In this document: in pieces, positions 44,939-55,400 of the stretch
Layout: each line of letters opens with the position of its first letter
How positions within the stretch are numbered: the first letter of the stretch is position 1
Origin: Pseudomonas uvaldensis
Lineage (GTDB): Bacteria; Pseudomonadota; Gammaproteobacteria; Pseudomonadales; Pseudomonadaceae
Assembly: GCF_021271205.1 (NCBI RefSeq)
Contig: NZ_JAIWKS010000004.1
Coordinates: 310,001 to 374,000, forward strand
Direction of reading: 5' to 3'
Length of the DNA stretch: 64,000 bases
Translations under genes and position numbers: made by a program
The notes under the pieces: model-generated
Seen by the model: the letters and a program-made list of their open reading frames with translations, nothing else
Databases searched by the model: none
What the model was told of the DNA's origin: nothing

Positions 44939-45267
44939 GCCTGGACGAGGATCATTTTGCAGCAAGGCTCCCTCGCCACAGATTAGATCCCTCAGCCAGG
45001 TAAACTCCCTCGTTGCGCTCCTCAACAGTCGCCCAGCGTTTTGTCGCGCCACAGCGCGTTTTCCGCCCCCATCGAATTGATGAACTTGGCTTGAGCACGC
45101 ACTCACACTCAAGTCTCTCGACCATTAGCCAGAGCGCCCAGCTGCCCTATCATGGAAGGTGACTGAACCTCAAACGACTGTCAGCACCTGTCAAGTCTGA
45201 CAGTAGACGACAATTCCCCGTCGATTGAACATCCCTGGCAGATTGTTCACTATTCAGGGCGGTCGTT
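44939..45267. other. 329-bp intergenic region with lux-box-like site
   Basis: Between the signalling operon and the opgD-like gene lies non-coding DNA with a half REP sequence near 44960 (AGCAAGGCTCCCTCGCCAC) and the palindrome at 45186. No other structure is evident. Confidence 0.4.
45186..45205 (+). promoter_or_regulatory. lux-box-like palindrome before the opgD-like/bglX operon
   Basis: CTGTCA-agtc-TGACAG (core 45188-45203) is the same palindrome as before TcC genes 2 and 3. It is 63 bp before the opgD-like start. A -10 at the same offset as in the TcC leaders would fall at about 45227 (GAACAT), a poor match, so the exact start of transcription is uncertain. Confidence 0.5.
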
Positions 45268-46914
45268 ATGTTGAATCGGCGGGAACTGGTCAGTTTTGCA
45301 TCGCTTTACGCGGCACTCGCCTCGTTGAACGTTCCTGCAGCGGTTGTGGCCAATGCTGCAACATCCAACGAGGGCGTTCGCTTAACGTTCGACACCCTGG
45401 TCTCGCTTGCCGAAGAGACGGCATTGAAGCCGTACGTGCGCCCCACTACACCGACTGATGCCTCTCTATCGAAAATCGACTACGAAGCCTTGGGCCATAT
45501 CCGGTTCGACCCCACTCGTGCCCTTTTCTCCAACGGCCCAGGCAAATACCCCATCACATTCTTCCATATGGGCAAATTCTTTCGCGTCCCGGTCAAGATG
45601 CATGTCATCACCAAAGGCATCGCCCATCCGATCATTTACGACAAGACACTGTTCACCATGCCTGCCGACAGCCCGGCCCAGGCACTCGCGCCCGACAGCG
45701 GCTTTGCCGGGTTTCGCCTGCAGGAAAACCGCCTGGAGGATCAGAAGAAACTCGATTGGAAGCAAAATGACTGGGTAGCTTTTTTAGGCGCCTCCTATTT
45801 TCGAGCCATTGGCGAACAGTACCAGTACGGCATTTCAGCGCGGGGTATAGCGCTAGACGTGGCCCAGGCGGACAAGGCTGAAGAGTTTCCGGACTTCACC
45901 CACTTCTGGTTCGAGACGCCGATTGATAACCGACAGCCAACCATGACGCTGTATGCGTTGCTCGACGGTCGCAGCTTGTGCGGTGCTTATCGCTTTGTGG
46001 TCAACCGCACCAAGGGAGTGGTGATGGATATCGAGGCCGCATTGTTTCTACGCCAAGGCGTTGACCGCTTCGGTATCGCCCCGCTGACGTCCATGCATTG
46101 GTTCGACGAAACAGCCAAGCGTACGGCTATCGACTGGCGCCCGGAGGTTCATGATTCCGATGGATTAGCCCTGTGGACAGGAACAGGTGAGCGCATCTGG
46201 CGGCCGCTCAACAATCCCCCGCGAACCATGGCCTCGGCATTCTCAGACAACAACCCACGAGGTTTCGGACTGCTTCAACGGGACAGATCCTTCGACCACT
46301 ACCTGGACGGAGTCAATTATCAGCGCCGCCCCAGCGTATGGGTCGAGCCTTTGGAAAACTGGGGCGAAGGCAGTGTTCAACTGGTGGAAATCCCGACCGA
46401 CGATGAAATACATGACAACATCGTCGCGATGTGGGTGCCCAAGGAACCTGCCGAGGCAGGTCAGCAGTACCGTCTGAAATATCGGTTGCACTGGCTCAGC
46501 GACGAGCCTTACCCCACGGATCTGGCGCGCTGCGTAGCGACCCGCCTTGGGAACGGAGGCCTTCCGGGCCAGCCACGTCCCAAGGGTGTACGTAAATTCG
46601 TTGTGGAATTCACCGGCGCGCCTCTGGAGAAGCTCGCCTTCGGCGTGCGACCCGAGGCCGTGCTCTGGTCGTCCAGGGGCACGTTTTCGAATGTGTTTAC
46701 CGAGCCTGTACCCAATGACGTCGCGGGCCACTGGCGTGCTCAATTCGATTTGACCGCCGAGGGGAATGAGCCTGTCGAAATGCGCCTGTATCTGCGCCAG
46801 GGGGAAATGACGCTCTCCGAATCCTGGCTCTATCAATACCACCCTTTCAACCCAGTACCAGGCGCCTTGGCACAGCCCGCCCCTCACCGCTCAACGTCGG
46901 TATCGAAGGCTTGA
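45268..46914 (+). CDS. opgD: Periplasmic glucan biosynthesis/processing protein, OpgD/OpgG family
   Basis: The protein has 548 residues from ATG 45268. The N-terminus has a twin-arginine-like start (LNRRELVSFASLYAALASL), as OpgD has. The rest follows OpgG/OpgD throughout: DYEALGHIRFDPTRALF, FLGASYFRAIGEQYQYGISARGIALD, RFGIAPLTSMHWFDE, NPRGFGLLQRDRSFDHYLD, YRLHWLSDEPYP. The family acts on osmoregulated periplasmic beta-1,2-linked glucans; E. coli OpgD has been reported to cleave beta-1,2-glucan. It is followed after 4 bp by bglX, and no opgH is nearby, so this is probably an accessory paralogue for glucan trimming or use rather than the housekeeping gene. Confidence 0.88.
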   Translation: MLNRRELVSFASLYAALASLNVPAAVVANAATSNEGVRLTFDTLVSLAEETALKPYVRPTTPTDASLSKIDYEALGHIRFDPTRALFSNGPGKYPITFFHMGKFFRVPVKMHVITKGIAHPIIYDKTLFTMPADSPAQALAPDSGFAGFRLQENRLEDQKKLDWKQNDWVAFLGASYFRAIGEQYQYGISARGIALDVAQADKAEEFPDFTHFWFETPIDNRQPTMTLYALLDGRSLCGAYRFVVNRTKGVVMDIEAALFLRQGVDRFGIAPLTSMHWFDETAKRTAIDWRPEVHDSDGLALWTGTGERIWRPLNNPPRTMASAFSDNNPRGFGLLQRDRSFDHYLDGVNYQRRPSVWVEPLENWGEGSVQLVEIPTDDEIHDNIVAMWVPKEPAEAGQQYRLKYRLHWLSDEPYPTDLARCVATRLGNGGLPGQPRPKGVRKFVVEFTGAPLEKLAFGVRPEAVLWSSRGTFSNVFTEPVPNDVAGHWRAQFDLTAEGNEPVEMRLYLRQGEMTLSESWLYQYHPFNPVPGALAQPAPHRSTSVSKA

Positions 46915-46918
46915 TGCA

Positions 46919-49231
46919 ATGGACTTTGTGCGCGTTACCACAGCAGCGATGCTGGGTACATTGATCGCCGTTTGCTGGTTTCACTCCACGGCTCGAGCTG
47001 GCGAGCAATCCGGGAAACAGCAGGAAGATGCCGCTTTTATCGAACGACTGATCGGCCAAATGACTCTCGAGGAAAAGGCTGGACAGTTGACGCAGTTGGG
47101 CATGCTAGTCACCCCTACCGGGCCAGTCGTGGACAATAAAGGTCAGAAACCCATCGGTATTGCTGAAGTCGGCTCCCTGCTGGGTGTATATGGCGCCGAA
47201 GTCACCCGCAGGCTGCAACGCGAAGCCATACAGGGTTCACGCCTGCATATTCCACTCTTGTTCTCCCACGACGTGATTCATGGCTTTCGTACGGTGTTTC
47301 CCACACCGTTGGCAGAGGCGTCGGCCTGGGATACGGATCTGTCACAACGAACCGCCAGGGCTGCAGCCGTTGAGGCAACTGCCAGCGGCTTGCATTGGAC
47401 CTACGCCCCAATGGTTGATATCGCACGGGATCCGCGCTGGGGACGGGTCATCGAAGGATCGGGCGAGGACCCTTTTCTCGGCGCGACATTGGCGGCCGCC
47501 CGAGTGCGCGGTTTTCATGGCAAGGGTTTTCCCGACACCTCGACAATTCTGTCTACCGCAAAGCACTTTGTCGGTTACGGCGCTGCGGAAGGAGGCCGTG
47601 ACTACAACATATCGGAGATGTCCCAGCGAACCTTGGAGGAAGTCTACCTGCCACCCTTTCGTGCCGCCGTAGAAGCCGGCGTAGACACGATCATGGCCGG
47701 CTTCAATGAAATAGACAGCACCCCGATGCACGCCAACCGAATGTTACTCAAGGACAAATTACGCGACGAGTGGGGATTCCAGGGACCGATCATCAGCGAC
47801 TTCAACGGCGTCAGCGAACTCATGCAGCACGGCGTGGCCTCCACCACTCAAGAGGCCACTCGACGGGCCTTTAACGCCACGATCGATATCAACATGGCCA
47901 GCGCAGACTATGCCACCGAATTACCTGCCCTGGTGCGTAGCGGCCAATTACCGCAGTCGCTTATCGACGATGCGGTGCGACGTGTGCTTCAGACCAAGCA
48001 GCGGTTGGGCTTGTTCGATGACCCGTATCGTTACAGCGATACAACCCGCGAGAAAGCTCTGACATCGATGCCTCGAACGCGTGCCCTGGCACGAGAAGCC
48101 GGACAAAAATCCATCGTGCTATTGAAAAACGAAGGTGCATTGCTCCCGCTGCCAAAGAATCTGCGCAAGCTCGTCGTGGTCGGGGCCCTGGCGAACGACG
48201 CTCAATCCACTCTAAGCTTCTGGTCCGCCGCCGGTCGTGCCGAGGAATCGATTACGGTACTGGAGGGAATAAAACGTGCCGTAGCGCCCGGAACCCACGT
48301 TGTCTACGTCTCTGGTGCTTCTCCCGAAAGCCTCGATACCTCCGGAATCGACGAGGCGCGACGTGCCGTCAACGATGCCGACGCAGTGGTTGCCGTACTC
48401 GGTGAAACGGCTGACATGAGCGGGGAGGCGCGTAGCCGTGCCTCCCTCGACCTGCCTGGCGCACAGAACGCACTTGTGGCCCAGTTGCACAGTACCGGCA
48501 AACCGATAGTCGTCATCCTCATGAACGGCCGCCCGCTGGCTATACCGACGGTGGACAAACAGGTGCCCGCCATCCTCGAGGCCTGGTTCCTGGGATCCGA
48601 AATGGGGCATGCCGTGGCCGATGTGTTGTTTGGGGACGTTAACCCCAGTGGCAAGCTTCCTATCACGTTTCCGCGCACGGTCGGACAGATCCCCCTTTAC
48701 CATGCGCATAAAAACACCGGGAGACCACCGGATAAGGCCAATGTTTATACCTCCAAGTACCTTGACGAAGAATGGACCCCCCTCTACCCATTTGGTTACG
48801 GTTTGAGTTACACCACGTTCACTTATGGAGTGCCGAAGCTCAGTCAGCGGCAGTTGACCTTCGATGAAACGCTTACCGTCGAGGTGGAAGTCCACAACAG
48901 CGGCCAACGAACCGGTGATGAAACAGTCCAGCTGTACTTACGCCAAGATGTTGCGACCATCACTCGTCCGGTTCGGACACTGCGCGGTTTTTCCAAGGTT
49001 CGACTCGCTCCGGGTGAAACGAAGACCGTTAAATTTCTGTTGGATCAGGATGATCTGGCATTACTGGGCGATAAACTTCTACGGTTCGTTGAAATGGGCA
49101 CGTACCAGGTATTCGTCGGCGGCAACTCCAGCACTGACAATGGGGCCAGCTTTGAAGTCATGACGAGTGCGCAACTGCCGGAGCGCTACCCAGCCATTCC
49201 ACACTTGCCGCACGAAAGTGCCCAACGCTGA
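46919..49231 (+). CDS. bglX: Periplasmic beta-glucosidase, GH3 (BglX type)
   Basis: The protein has 770 residues from ATG 46919, 4 bp after the opgD-like stop, with GAAGG in the end of that gene. A signal peptide (cut near ARA-GEQ) precedes the GH3 barrel: MTLEEKAGQLTQL, DVIHGFRTVFPTPLAEASAWD, KHF (215-217), and nucleophile Asp294 in IISDFNG. The second GH3 domain (SIVLLKNEGALLPLP onward) and a C-terminal fibronectin-III-like domain follow, the normal BglX layout. It should release glucose from beta-glucosides in the periplasm. Coupling with the opgD-like gene suggests that oligosaccharides cut by one are finished by the other. Confidence 0.92.
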   Translation: MDFVRVTTAAMLGTLIAVCWFHSTARAGEQSGKQQEDAAFIERLIGQMTLEEKAGQLTQLGMLVTPTGPVVDNKGQKPIGIAEVGSLLGVYGAEVTRRLQREAIQGSRLHIPLLFSHDVIHGFRTVFPTPLAEASAWDTDLSQRTARAAAVEATASGLHWTYAPMVDIARDPRWGRVIEGSGEDPFLGATLAAARVRGFHGKGFPDTSTILSTAKHFVGYGAAEGGRDYNISEMSQRTLEEVYLPPFRAAVEAGVDTIMAGFNEIDSTPMHANRMLLKDKLRDEWGFQGPIISDFNGVSELMQHGVASTTQEATRRAFNATIDINMASADYATELPALVRSGQLPQSLIDDAVRRVLQTKQRLGLFDDPYRYSDTTREKALTSMPRTRALAREAGQKSIVLLKNEGALLPLPKNLRKLVVVGALANDAQSTLSFWSAAGRAEESITVLEGIKRAVAPGTHVVYVSGASPESLDTSGIDEARRAVNDADAVVAVLGETADMSGEARSRASLDLPGAQNALVAQLHSTGKPIVVILMNGRPLAIPTVDKQVPAILEAWFLGSEMGHAVADVLFGDVNPSGKLPITFPRTVGQIPLYHAHKNTGRPPDKANVYTSKYLDEEWTPLYPFGYGLSYTTFTYGVPKLSQRQLTFDETLTVEVEVHNSGQRTGDETVQLYLRQDVATITRPVRTLRGFSKVRLAPGETKTVKFLLDQDDLALLGDKLLRFVEMGTYQVFVGGNSSTDNGASFEVMTSAQLPERYPAIPHLPHESAQR

Positions 49232-49239
49232 TTGAACGG

Positions 49240-50259
49240 TCATCGCGACTCGAAACCACCAAACCACATATCCGGCGCCGAGGCATTGTGTTTCGAAAGA
49301 GTCGAGCGTCCGACCCGGATGTCCTTCACCTCCGAGCGAACAAACGCCATAAGATCCTCACTGACCAATCCGCGCTCGCCTCGTCGGTGAAAAAAAACTT
49401 GCGAGGCGTCCGCATTGTCGGGGGCAACATACATCGAGCGAATGGCGACGATTGGCGCATCGGCTGGCGATGGGCGGCTGTGGGAATAGTCCAAGACGGC
49501 GCGCTGTTGGTTGATCTCGACGATTTTCATGCTGCCATGTGAACCGTCTTGGTAGTTCAGCTCAAAGGTCCGGCTGGCGGGATTGAACTGGACTTTCAAC
49601 AAGTCGACCACAGGTCGCGATGTTTCTTTAATGGGTCCTACCAGAAAAGAACTGCCATAGGCACCGGAACCCAAATGAGACACCGGGAGCGGTTTGAGAC
49701 GCCAGTACCCATCCGTTGGGTAAAGTACCAGAAACTCCTCGGGAGGATGTTCAGATTGGCGAGCGTCCTTGAGGTAAACCTGAATCAAATGAATATTGCT
49801 TCGGTGAACACCGCTGACACTGACATCCACAACGCTGGACCGCCAGAATCGCTCCAGCGTATTGCCCATCACCAAAAGTTCATTCGACTCCCACAACACC
49901 ATTCGCCTGGGGGTGAATCTGAACACCGGATCCTGGGCATTGCCGCTACCGTCAAATGAACAATCCGAAAAATCAGGTGCCGAGCGGTCCGACACCAGCG
50001 ATTCGATGTAGCCAGGGTGCAGCGCTTCAATCCGAAACCTCTGGATATCACGACTCATCAGCTTCACATAAACATTATCTTCTTCGGCACAGCGCGTTGG
50101 ATATGATGCATTAATAGCGGTTACCCAATCGTCGCCCTCAGCCGCTCTTGTGCATCCGGTCGATAACGCAGAAAACGCCACAAGGCACGCTGCACACCAT
50201 GATTTCTTTTGGGGTTTAACAGAAAACTTGAATGTCGTTGAACTGTCTGTACATCCCAT
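49240..50259 (-). CDS. Putative lipoprotein of unknown function
   Basis: The protein has 339 residues. ATG 50259 has AAGGA 8-9 bp upstream; the frame is open to 50304 but without support. The N-terminus is basic then hydrophobic, ending in LSTGC, an approximate lipobox, so export and lipid anchoring are likely. The mature part is beta-rich with several Cys (RCAEED, FSDCSFDG) and no motif I recognise. It converges with bglX, 8 bp apart. A lux-box-like palindrome with 11-bp arms lies about 60-80 bp upstream, so it may be co-regulated with the opgD-like/bglX operon. Confidence 0.7.
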   Translation of the reverse strand: MGCTDSSTTFKFSVKPQKKSWCAACLVAFSALSTGCTRAAEGDDWVTAINASYPTRCAEEDNVYVKLMSRDIQRFRIEALHPGYIESLVSDRSAPDFSDCSFDGSGNAQDPVFRFTPRRMVLWESNELLVMGNTLERFWRSSVVDVSVSGVHRSNIHLIQVYLKDARQSEHPPEEFLVLYPTDGYWRLKPLPVSHLGSGAYGSSFLVGPIKETSRPVVDLLKVQFNPASRTFELNYQDGSHGSMKIVEINQQRAVLDYSHSRPSPADAPIVAIRSMYVAPDNADASQVFFHRRGERGLVSEDLMAFVRSEVKDIRVGRSTLSKHNASAPDMWFGGFESR

Positions 50260-50315
50260 AGAAGTTTCCTTGGGCCAGGATGGATGACTGACGTTAAGCC
50301 CCATTCAAGTCTACG

Positions 50316-50341
50316 GTCTACTGTCAGCTCTGACAGTAGAC
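50316..50341 (-). promoter_or_regulatory. 26-bp lux-box-like palindrome before the lipoprotein gene
   Basis: GTCTACTGTCA-gctc-TGACAGTAGAC is a perfect inverted repeat with 11-bp arms, the strongest of the four CTGTCA-N4-TGACAG sites. If placed at -42 as in the TcC leaders, transcription would start near 50286, 27 bp before the lipoprotein start. The -10 region on that strand (TTAACG) is weak. Confidence 0.55.
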
Positions 50342-50387
50342 AACCGGCCCCGGAAAGCCTTGTCGGAAGGACGACACCGTGCATAAG

Positions 50388-50414
50388 AAAAAGCCCCGAC
50401 CATCGGACCGGGGC
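50388..50414 (-). terminator. Intrinsic terminator of the amino-acid permease gene
   Basis: On the minus strand, GCCCCG-N10-CGGGGC is followed by TTTTTC, 20 bp after the permease stop. Stem and T tract are both good. Confidence 0.85.
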
Positions 50415-50434
50415 CCTCTTTCACAAGGCTGGAC

Positions 50435-51856
50435 CTAAGAAGCCGAATTCACCGCCTCCTGCCCCTCCCCCGTCGGCTGCAACTTCAAACCATAAAACAA
50501 CATTGTCAACACCACCAGGAACGCCGGCCCCACATACAGCGCCACGCGCGTATCCGGGAAGTACGCCATCAGCCCCACCACCAGCACCAGGAATGCCAGC
50601 GCCAGGTACGAGCTGACCGGGTACAGCCACATGCGGTATTTCAACGCGGCACGCTCGCAAGCGCTTAGCCCTTTGCGGAACTTGAGCTGGGCCAGCAGGA
50701 TCATCGCCCAGGTCCAGATCGCGCCGAAGGTGGCGATGGAGGTCACCCAGACGAAGACTTTTTCCGGCACCAGATAGTTGAGCAGCACGCCCAACAGCAA
50801 TGCGGCGATGGACAGCAGCAACGCGCGACGCGGGACGCCGTTGGTCGAGGTCTTGGCGAAACCGGCCGGGGCCTGGCCGTTCTGCGCCAGGCTGTAGAGC
50901 ATCCGCCCGGTGCTGAAGATACCGCCGTTGCAGGAGGACAGCGCGGCGGTGATCACCACGAAGTTGATGATGCCGGCGGCGGTCTTGATGCCCAGGCGCT
51001 CGAAGGTCATCACGAAGGGGCTGCCCTGGGTGCCGATCTCGTTCCACGGATAGATCGACAGGATCACGAACAACGCACCGACATAAAACAGCAGAATCCG
51101 CCAGAACACCGAACCGATGGCGTCGGGGATGGTTTTCTGCGGGTTCTTCGCCTCACCGGCGGTCAGGCCGATCATCTCCACGCCCAGGTAGGCGAACATC
51201 ACCATTTGCAGCGACATCAACACGCCCTGCACGCCGTTGGGCATGAAACCGCCATGGGTCCAGAGGTTGGAAATGCCCAACGCCACGCCATCGTTACCGA
51301 ACCCGAAGGCGATGATGCCCACGCCGCCAATGACCATGGCGATGATGGTGACGATCTTGATCAGGGCGAACCAGAATTCGAATTCGCCGAAGGCCTTGAC
51401 CGCGATCAGGTTGATCGAGCCCATGCTGACCAGTGCCGCCAAGGCCCAGATCCAGCGGGGCACGTCGGGAAACCAGACGCCCATGTACACCGCCACCGCG
51501 GTGATCTCCGCCACGCAGGTCACCAGCCACAGGAACCAGTAGTTCCAGCCGGTCAGGAAACCGGCCAGCGGGCCGAGATAGTCCTGGGCATAACGGCTGA
51601 ACGAACCGGCCACCGGATTGTGCACGGCCATCTCGCCGAGGGCGCGCATGATTACCAGGATCGCCAGGCCGCCGATGATGTAGGACAGCATGATCGCCGG
51701 GCCGGCCATTTCGATGGCTTTGGCCGAACCGAGGAACAGCCCGACACCGATGCAGGCGCCAAGCGCCATCAGGCGGATGTGTCGCTCGCCGAGCTCACGT
51801 TTGAGCGGACCACCCTGAGCGGTCTCGCCATGGGGCAGATGATTGCCGACAGGCAT
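50435..51856 (-). CDS. AAT-family amino-acid permease (APC superfamily)
   Basis: The protein has 473 residues from ATG 51856, with GAGG 10 bp upstream; the frame continues to 51979 without a good start. It has twelve membrane helices. The first contains LMALGACIGVGLFLGSAKAIEMAGPAIMLSY, the APC amino-acid binding signature, and EMAVHNPVAGSFSRYA follows. It resembles ProY/HutT/AroP-type proton symporters. The substrate (proline, histidine or a neutral amino acid) cannot be fixed from sequence. It is monocistronic with a clear terminator. Confidence 0.88.
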   Translation of the reverse strand: MPVGNHLPHGETAQGGPLKRELGERHIRLMALGACIGVGLFLGSAKAIEMAGPAIMLSYIIGGLAILVIMRALGEMAVHNPVAGSFSRYAQDYLGPLAGFLTGWNYWFLWLVTCVAEITAVAVYMGVWFPDVPRWIWALAALVSMGSINLIAVKAFGEFEFWFALIKIVTIIAMVIGGVGIIAFGFGNDGVALGISNLWTHGGFMPNGVQGVLMSLQMVMFAYLGVEMIGLTAGEAKNPQKTIPDAIGSVFWRILLFYVGALFVILSIYPWNEIGTQGSPFVMTFERLGIKTAAGIINFVVITAALSSCNGGIFSTGRMLYSLAQNGQAPAGFAKTSTNGVPRRALLLSIAALLLGVLLNYLVPEKVFVWVTSIATFGAIWTWAMILLAQLKFRKGLSACERAALKYRMWLYPVSSYLALAFLVLVVGLMAYFPDTRVALYVGPAFLVVLTMLFYGLKLQPTGEGQEAVNSAS

Positions 51857-52402
51857 AGGGATACAACCTCGTTTTGTTATTGGATTAGCCACCGAGTGTC
51901 CAAGGCCGCAGACCGGTAAGCCTGCCGCCTTGCCGAAACCGGGTCTGTCTTGTGGGCAGACCGTCCTGTGGAACGACAACCTCAGGATCAGCGGGTCGTG
52001 CAGTATAAAAAGCCAGGGATAGAGAGATTCACTGTAAAACCTGGAAATTTCAGGGATAAGCCTCCGCCAGAATCAGCTTTTGGAGAGGTGTTATCTGAGA
52101 TTCAGGTCATTCGAAAACGCCGCCGAGTATTGCACAGTGACGGTACAGCGTCATGTTTTGGCGTAGGGTGATGGCTCTGGCACGAGGCTTTCCGGACACC
52201 GCTACCCGTTATGGGGACTATCTGTACGAGGGATTTATCTGTGTGAGGGACTTATCTGTGATGAGGGGTTTTATCCGCTCGCCACAAAGAGCGGCGAGTG
52301 GAAGTCATGACAGACCGTACCCACAATTTCCCCTCCCCCCGCGCCAACCACCGTCTAAGCTTCAAGCAAGTCCGATCAATCTGCGTGAGTGGATCAGTGA
52401 CT
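51857..52402. other. 546-bp divergent intergenic region
   Basis: The region between the permease and the PBP-like gene holds both promoters and the 17-bp tandem repeats at 52213. Plus-strand frames run through 52298-52402 in phase with the PBP-like gene, so some of this stretch could be coding if an earlier start is used. No RNA gene or small gene is convincing. Confidence 0.4.
52213..52278 (+). repeat. Four imperfect 17-bp tandem repeats
   Basis: Units of the form GGGAYTTATCTGTGTGA start at 52213, 52230, 52247 and 52265; the last is truncated. They lie 125-190 bp upstream of the PBP-like start and resemble the GGGATTTATCTGTGG tract found in Pseudomonas intergenic repeats. They may be repeat debris rather than a regulatory array. 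Confidence 0.55.
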
Positions 52403-55400
52403 ATGGGCGCTTTGTGGCAAACCGATTCGAGTAAACCTGTGGTCCCGACTGAACGTATGGAAGAAGCGCCTTTACCCCAAAAAAATCGCCGTGCCCGGCA
52501 TGGCTGGCGGGCTTTCTGGTTGTTGCTGCTGATTATCGCGGTGGTGGTCGGCCTGGCGGCCGCCAAGGAGATGCGCACTTCAAGGTTCCAGGCCAGTGAA
52601 CTGAGCCGGTACGCCGGATCCCTGAGCTATTCGGTGCAGCCAGGCCCCAGCGATGCTATCGTCTATCCCGGCGACGGGCCGTTCGACCGGCGGTTGGGCT
52701 ACAGCGCCCTGGGGGAGTTCCTGCCGCGATTGCTCAAGCGCAATTACGTGATCCAGGCCCAGGCGCGGTTTTCGCCGGCGTTGATGGACTATGTCGACAA
52801 AGGGCTGTTCGTCCCCTACCCGGAAAAGATCCAGGCCGGCCTGACCATCACCGATTGCCGCGCAGCACCGCTGTATCAGTTCAAGTACCCGCAACAGTTG
52901 TATGCGAGTTTCGACGCCATCCCGCCGGTGGTGGTACAAAGCCTGCTGTTCATCGAGAACCGCTTCCTGCTCGATCCCCGCTACCCCGAGGCCAACCCGG
53001 CAGTGGACTGGCCGCGCTTCGGCATGGCGGCGTGGTCACAAGTGGCCAAGATGTTGAGCCTGCCTGGGCAATCCGCCGGGGGCAGTACGTTGGCGACTCA
53101 GCTGGAAAAGTACCGCCATTCCCCCGATGGACTCACCGTTTCCGGCGCGGAGAAAATCCGCCAGATGGTGTCCGCCAGCGTGCGCGCCTACCAGGCCGGC
53201 CCGCAAACCCTCGAGGCGCGGCAACGGATCATCCGCGACTACCTCAACAGCGTGCCGCTCTCCGCCGTTCCGGGTCATGGTGAAGTACACGGCATGGCTG
53301 AAGGCTTGCGGGTCTGGTACGGCGCCGACTTCAAACGCGCCAACGAACGGCTGTTCAACGACGCTACCGACCCACGGAGCCTGGCTGAAAAAGGCCTGGC
53401 CCTGCGGGAGATGCTGTCGCTGATGATCGCCCAGCGCCGCCCTTCCCATTACCTGTCCAAGGGCCGCGACGAGCTGGCGAGCCTGACCGATAGCCATCTC
53501 CGGCTGCTGGCACAGAACGGTGTGATCGATGGAGCCCTGGCCGATGCAGCCCTGGCGAGCAAGGTCAGTTATCGTGACTGGGTCCTGGACCCGACGATCC
53601 AGCCCATCGAAACCAATAAAGGTATCAGCGCAGCTCGCAGTCGCCTCGCCACATTGCTCAACCGCCCGCTGTACGATCTCGACCGCCTGGACCTGTCGGC
53701 CACCAGCACATTGCAAAACGACTTGCAGGCCCAGGCTACCGAGTACCTCAAGCGCCTGGCGGACCCGACTTTCGCGACCGAGATCGGCCTGATGGGCGAA
53801 CGCCTGCTGACCCCGACCAGCACCACTCAGGTACGCTACAGCTTCACCCTGCTGGAACTGACCCCGGACGGCTCGCGGGTACGGGTACAGACCGACAGCA
53901 CCGACCAGCCCTTCGATATCAACGAAGGCAGCAAGCTGGAACTGGGTTCCACCGCCAAGTTGAGGGTGCTCACCACCTACCTGCAAATCATCGCCGAATT
54001 GCATGAGCGCTACGGCCAGCAAACGCCGGCCGAGCTGAAGAAAGCCGACATCGCTGACCAGGACCGCCTGTCCCGCTGGGCCGTCGACTACCTGATTCAG
54101 AACAGCGACCGCAGTCTGCCGAAGATGCTTGAAGCGGCCCTGGACCGCACCTATTCCGCCAGCCCCGGCGAGGCGTTCTTCACCGGTGGTGGGCTGCACA
54201 CCTTCCATAACTTCCGCAACGAAGACAACGGCCGCAACCCTACCCTGCGCGACTCCCTGCGCGAATCGATCAACCTGCCGTTCATCCGCCTGATGCGCGA
54301 TCTGGTGCGCTACGCCACCTACGCCGGCCCCAACAACAGCGCCGAACTGCTCAAGGACGACAGGGACCCGCGGCGCCAGGAGTACCTGGCCCAGTTCGCC
54401 GACCGCGAAGGCACTTCGTTCCTGCTCAAGTTCTGGAAGAAGTACCAGAAGAAGGACACCAGCCAGCGTCTCGAGACCTTTCTCGACAGCATGCACCCCA
54501 CCGCAATCCGTCTGGCCGCGGTGCACCGCTATTTCTTCCCCAACGACAGCCAGGAAAGCTTCAACCGCTTCGTGCGCTCGCATCTGAAATCGGCCAAAAG
54601 CGTCGAAAAACTCACCGATGAACGTCTGGAGCGGCTCTACCAGAGCTACGGCCCGGGCGCTTACGACCTGCCGGACCAGGGCTTCATCGCGAAAGTCCAT
54701 CCGCTGGACCTGTGGTTGATGGGGTATTTATTGAACAACCCCGACGCCAAATTCAGTGAAATCGTCAAGGCCAGCCAGTTCGAACGCCAGGAGGTCTACA
54801 GCTGGCTGTTCAAAAGCAGGCACAAAAGCGCACGGGACAGTCGCATCCGTACCATGCTGGAGATCGAAGCGTTCCTGGATATCCACCAGCGCTGGCAGAA
54901 AGTCGGTTACCCGTTCGACCATCTCGTACCGTCGCTGGCCACCGCCATTGGCAGTTCCGGCGACCGCCCCGCGGCGCTGGCGGAGCTGGTGGGCACCATC
55001 CTCAACGACGGGGTCCGGCAGCCGGCGCTGCGAATCGACAGCCTGCATTTCGCCGCCAACACACCCTATGAAACGCAATTGATCAACGACCCGGACAACG
55101 GCAAGCGGGTAATGCCCGTCGAAGTGGCGCGGGCCTTGCGCGGGGCGTTGTCCCAAGTAGTCGATGCCGGTACCGCGAAACGGGTGGCCGGAAGTTTCAA
55201 ACTGGCGGACGGCACGCCATTACAAATGGGCGGCAAGACCGGTACCGGCGACAACCGCATCGAAGCCATCGGTCCCGGTGGACGGGTGATCAGTTCCAAG
55301 TCGATCAACCGCACCGCCACCTTCGTGTTCTACATTGGCGACAGCCATTTCGGCACCCTCACCGCCTATGTCCCGGGGGCCTCGGCGCAAAACTTCAAGT

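Noticed and set aside
45188..50336. The 45.2-50.3 kb block as a transposon
   Set aside because: Similar palindromes flank it, but they are short, at promoter positions, and no transposase or target duplication is visible.
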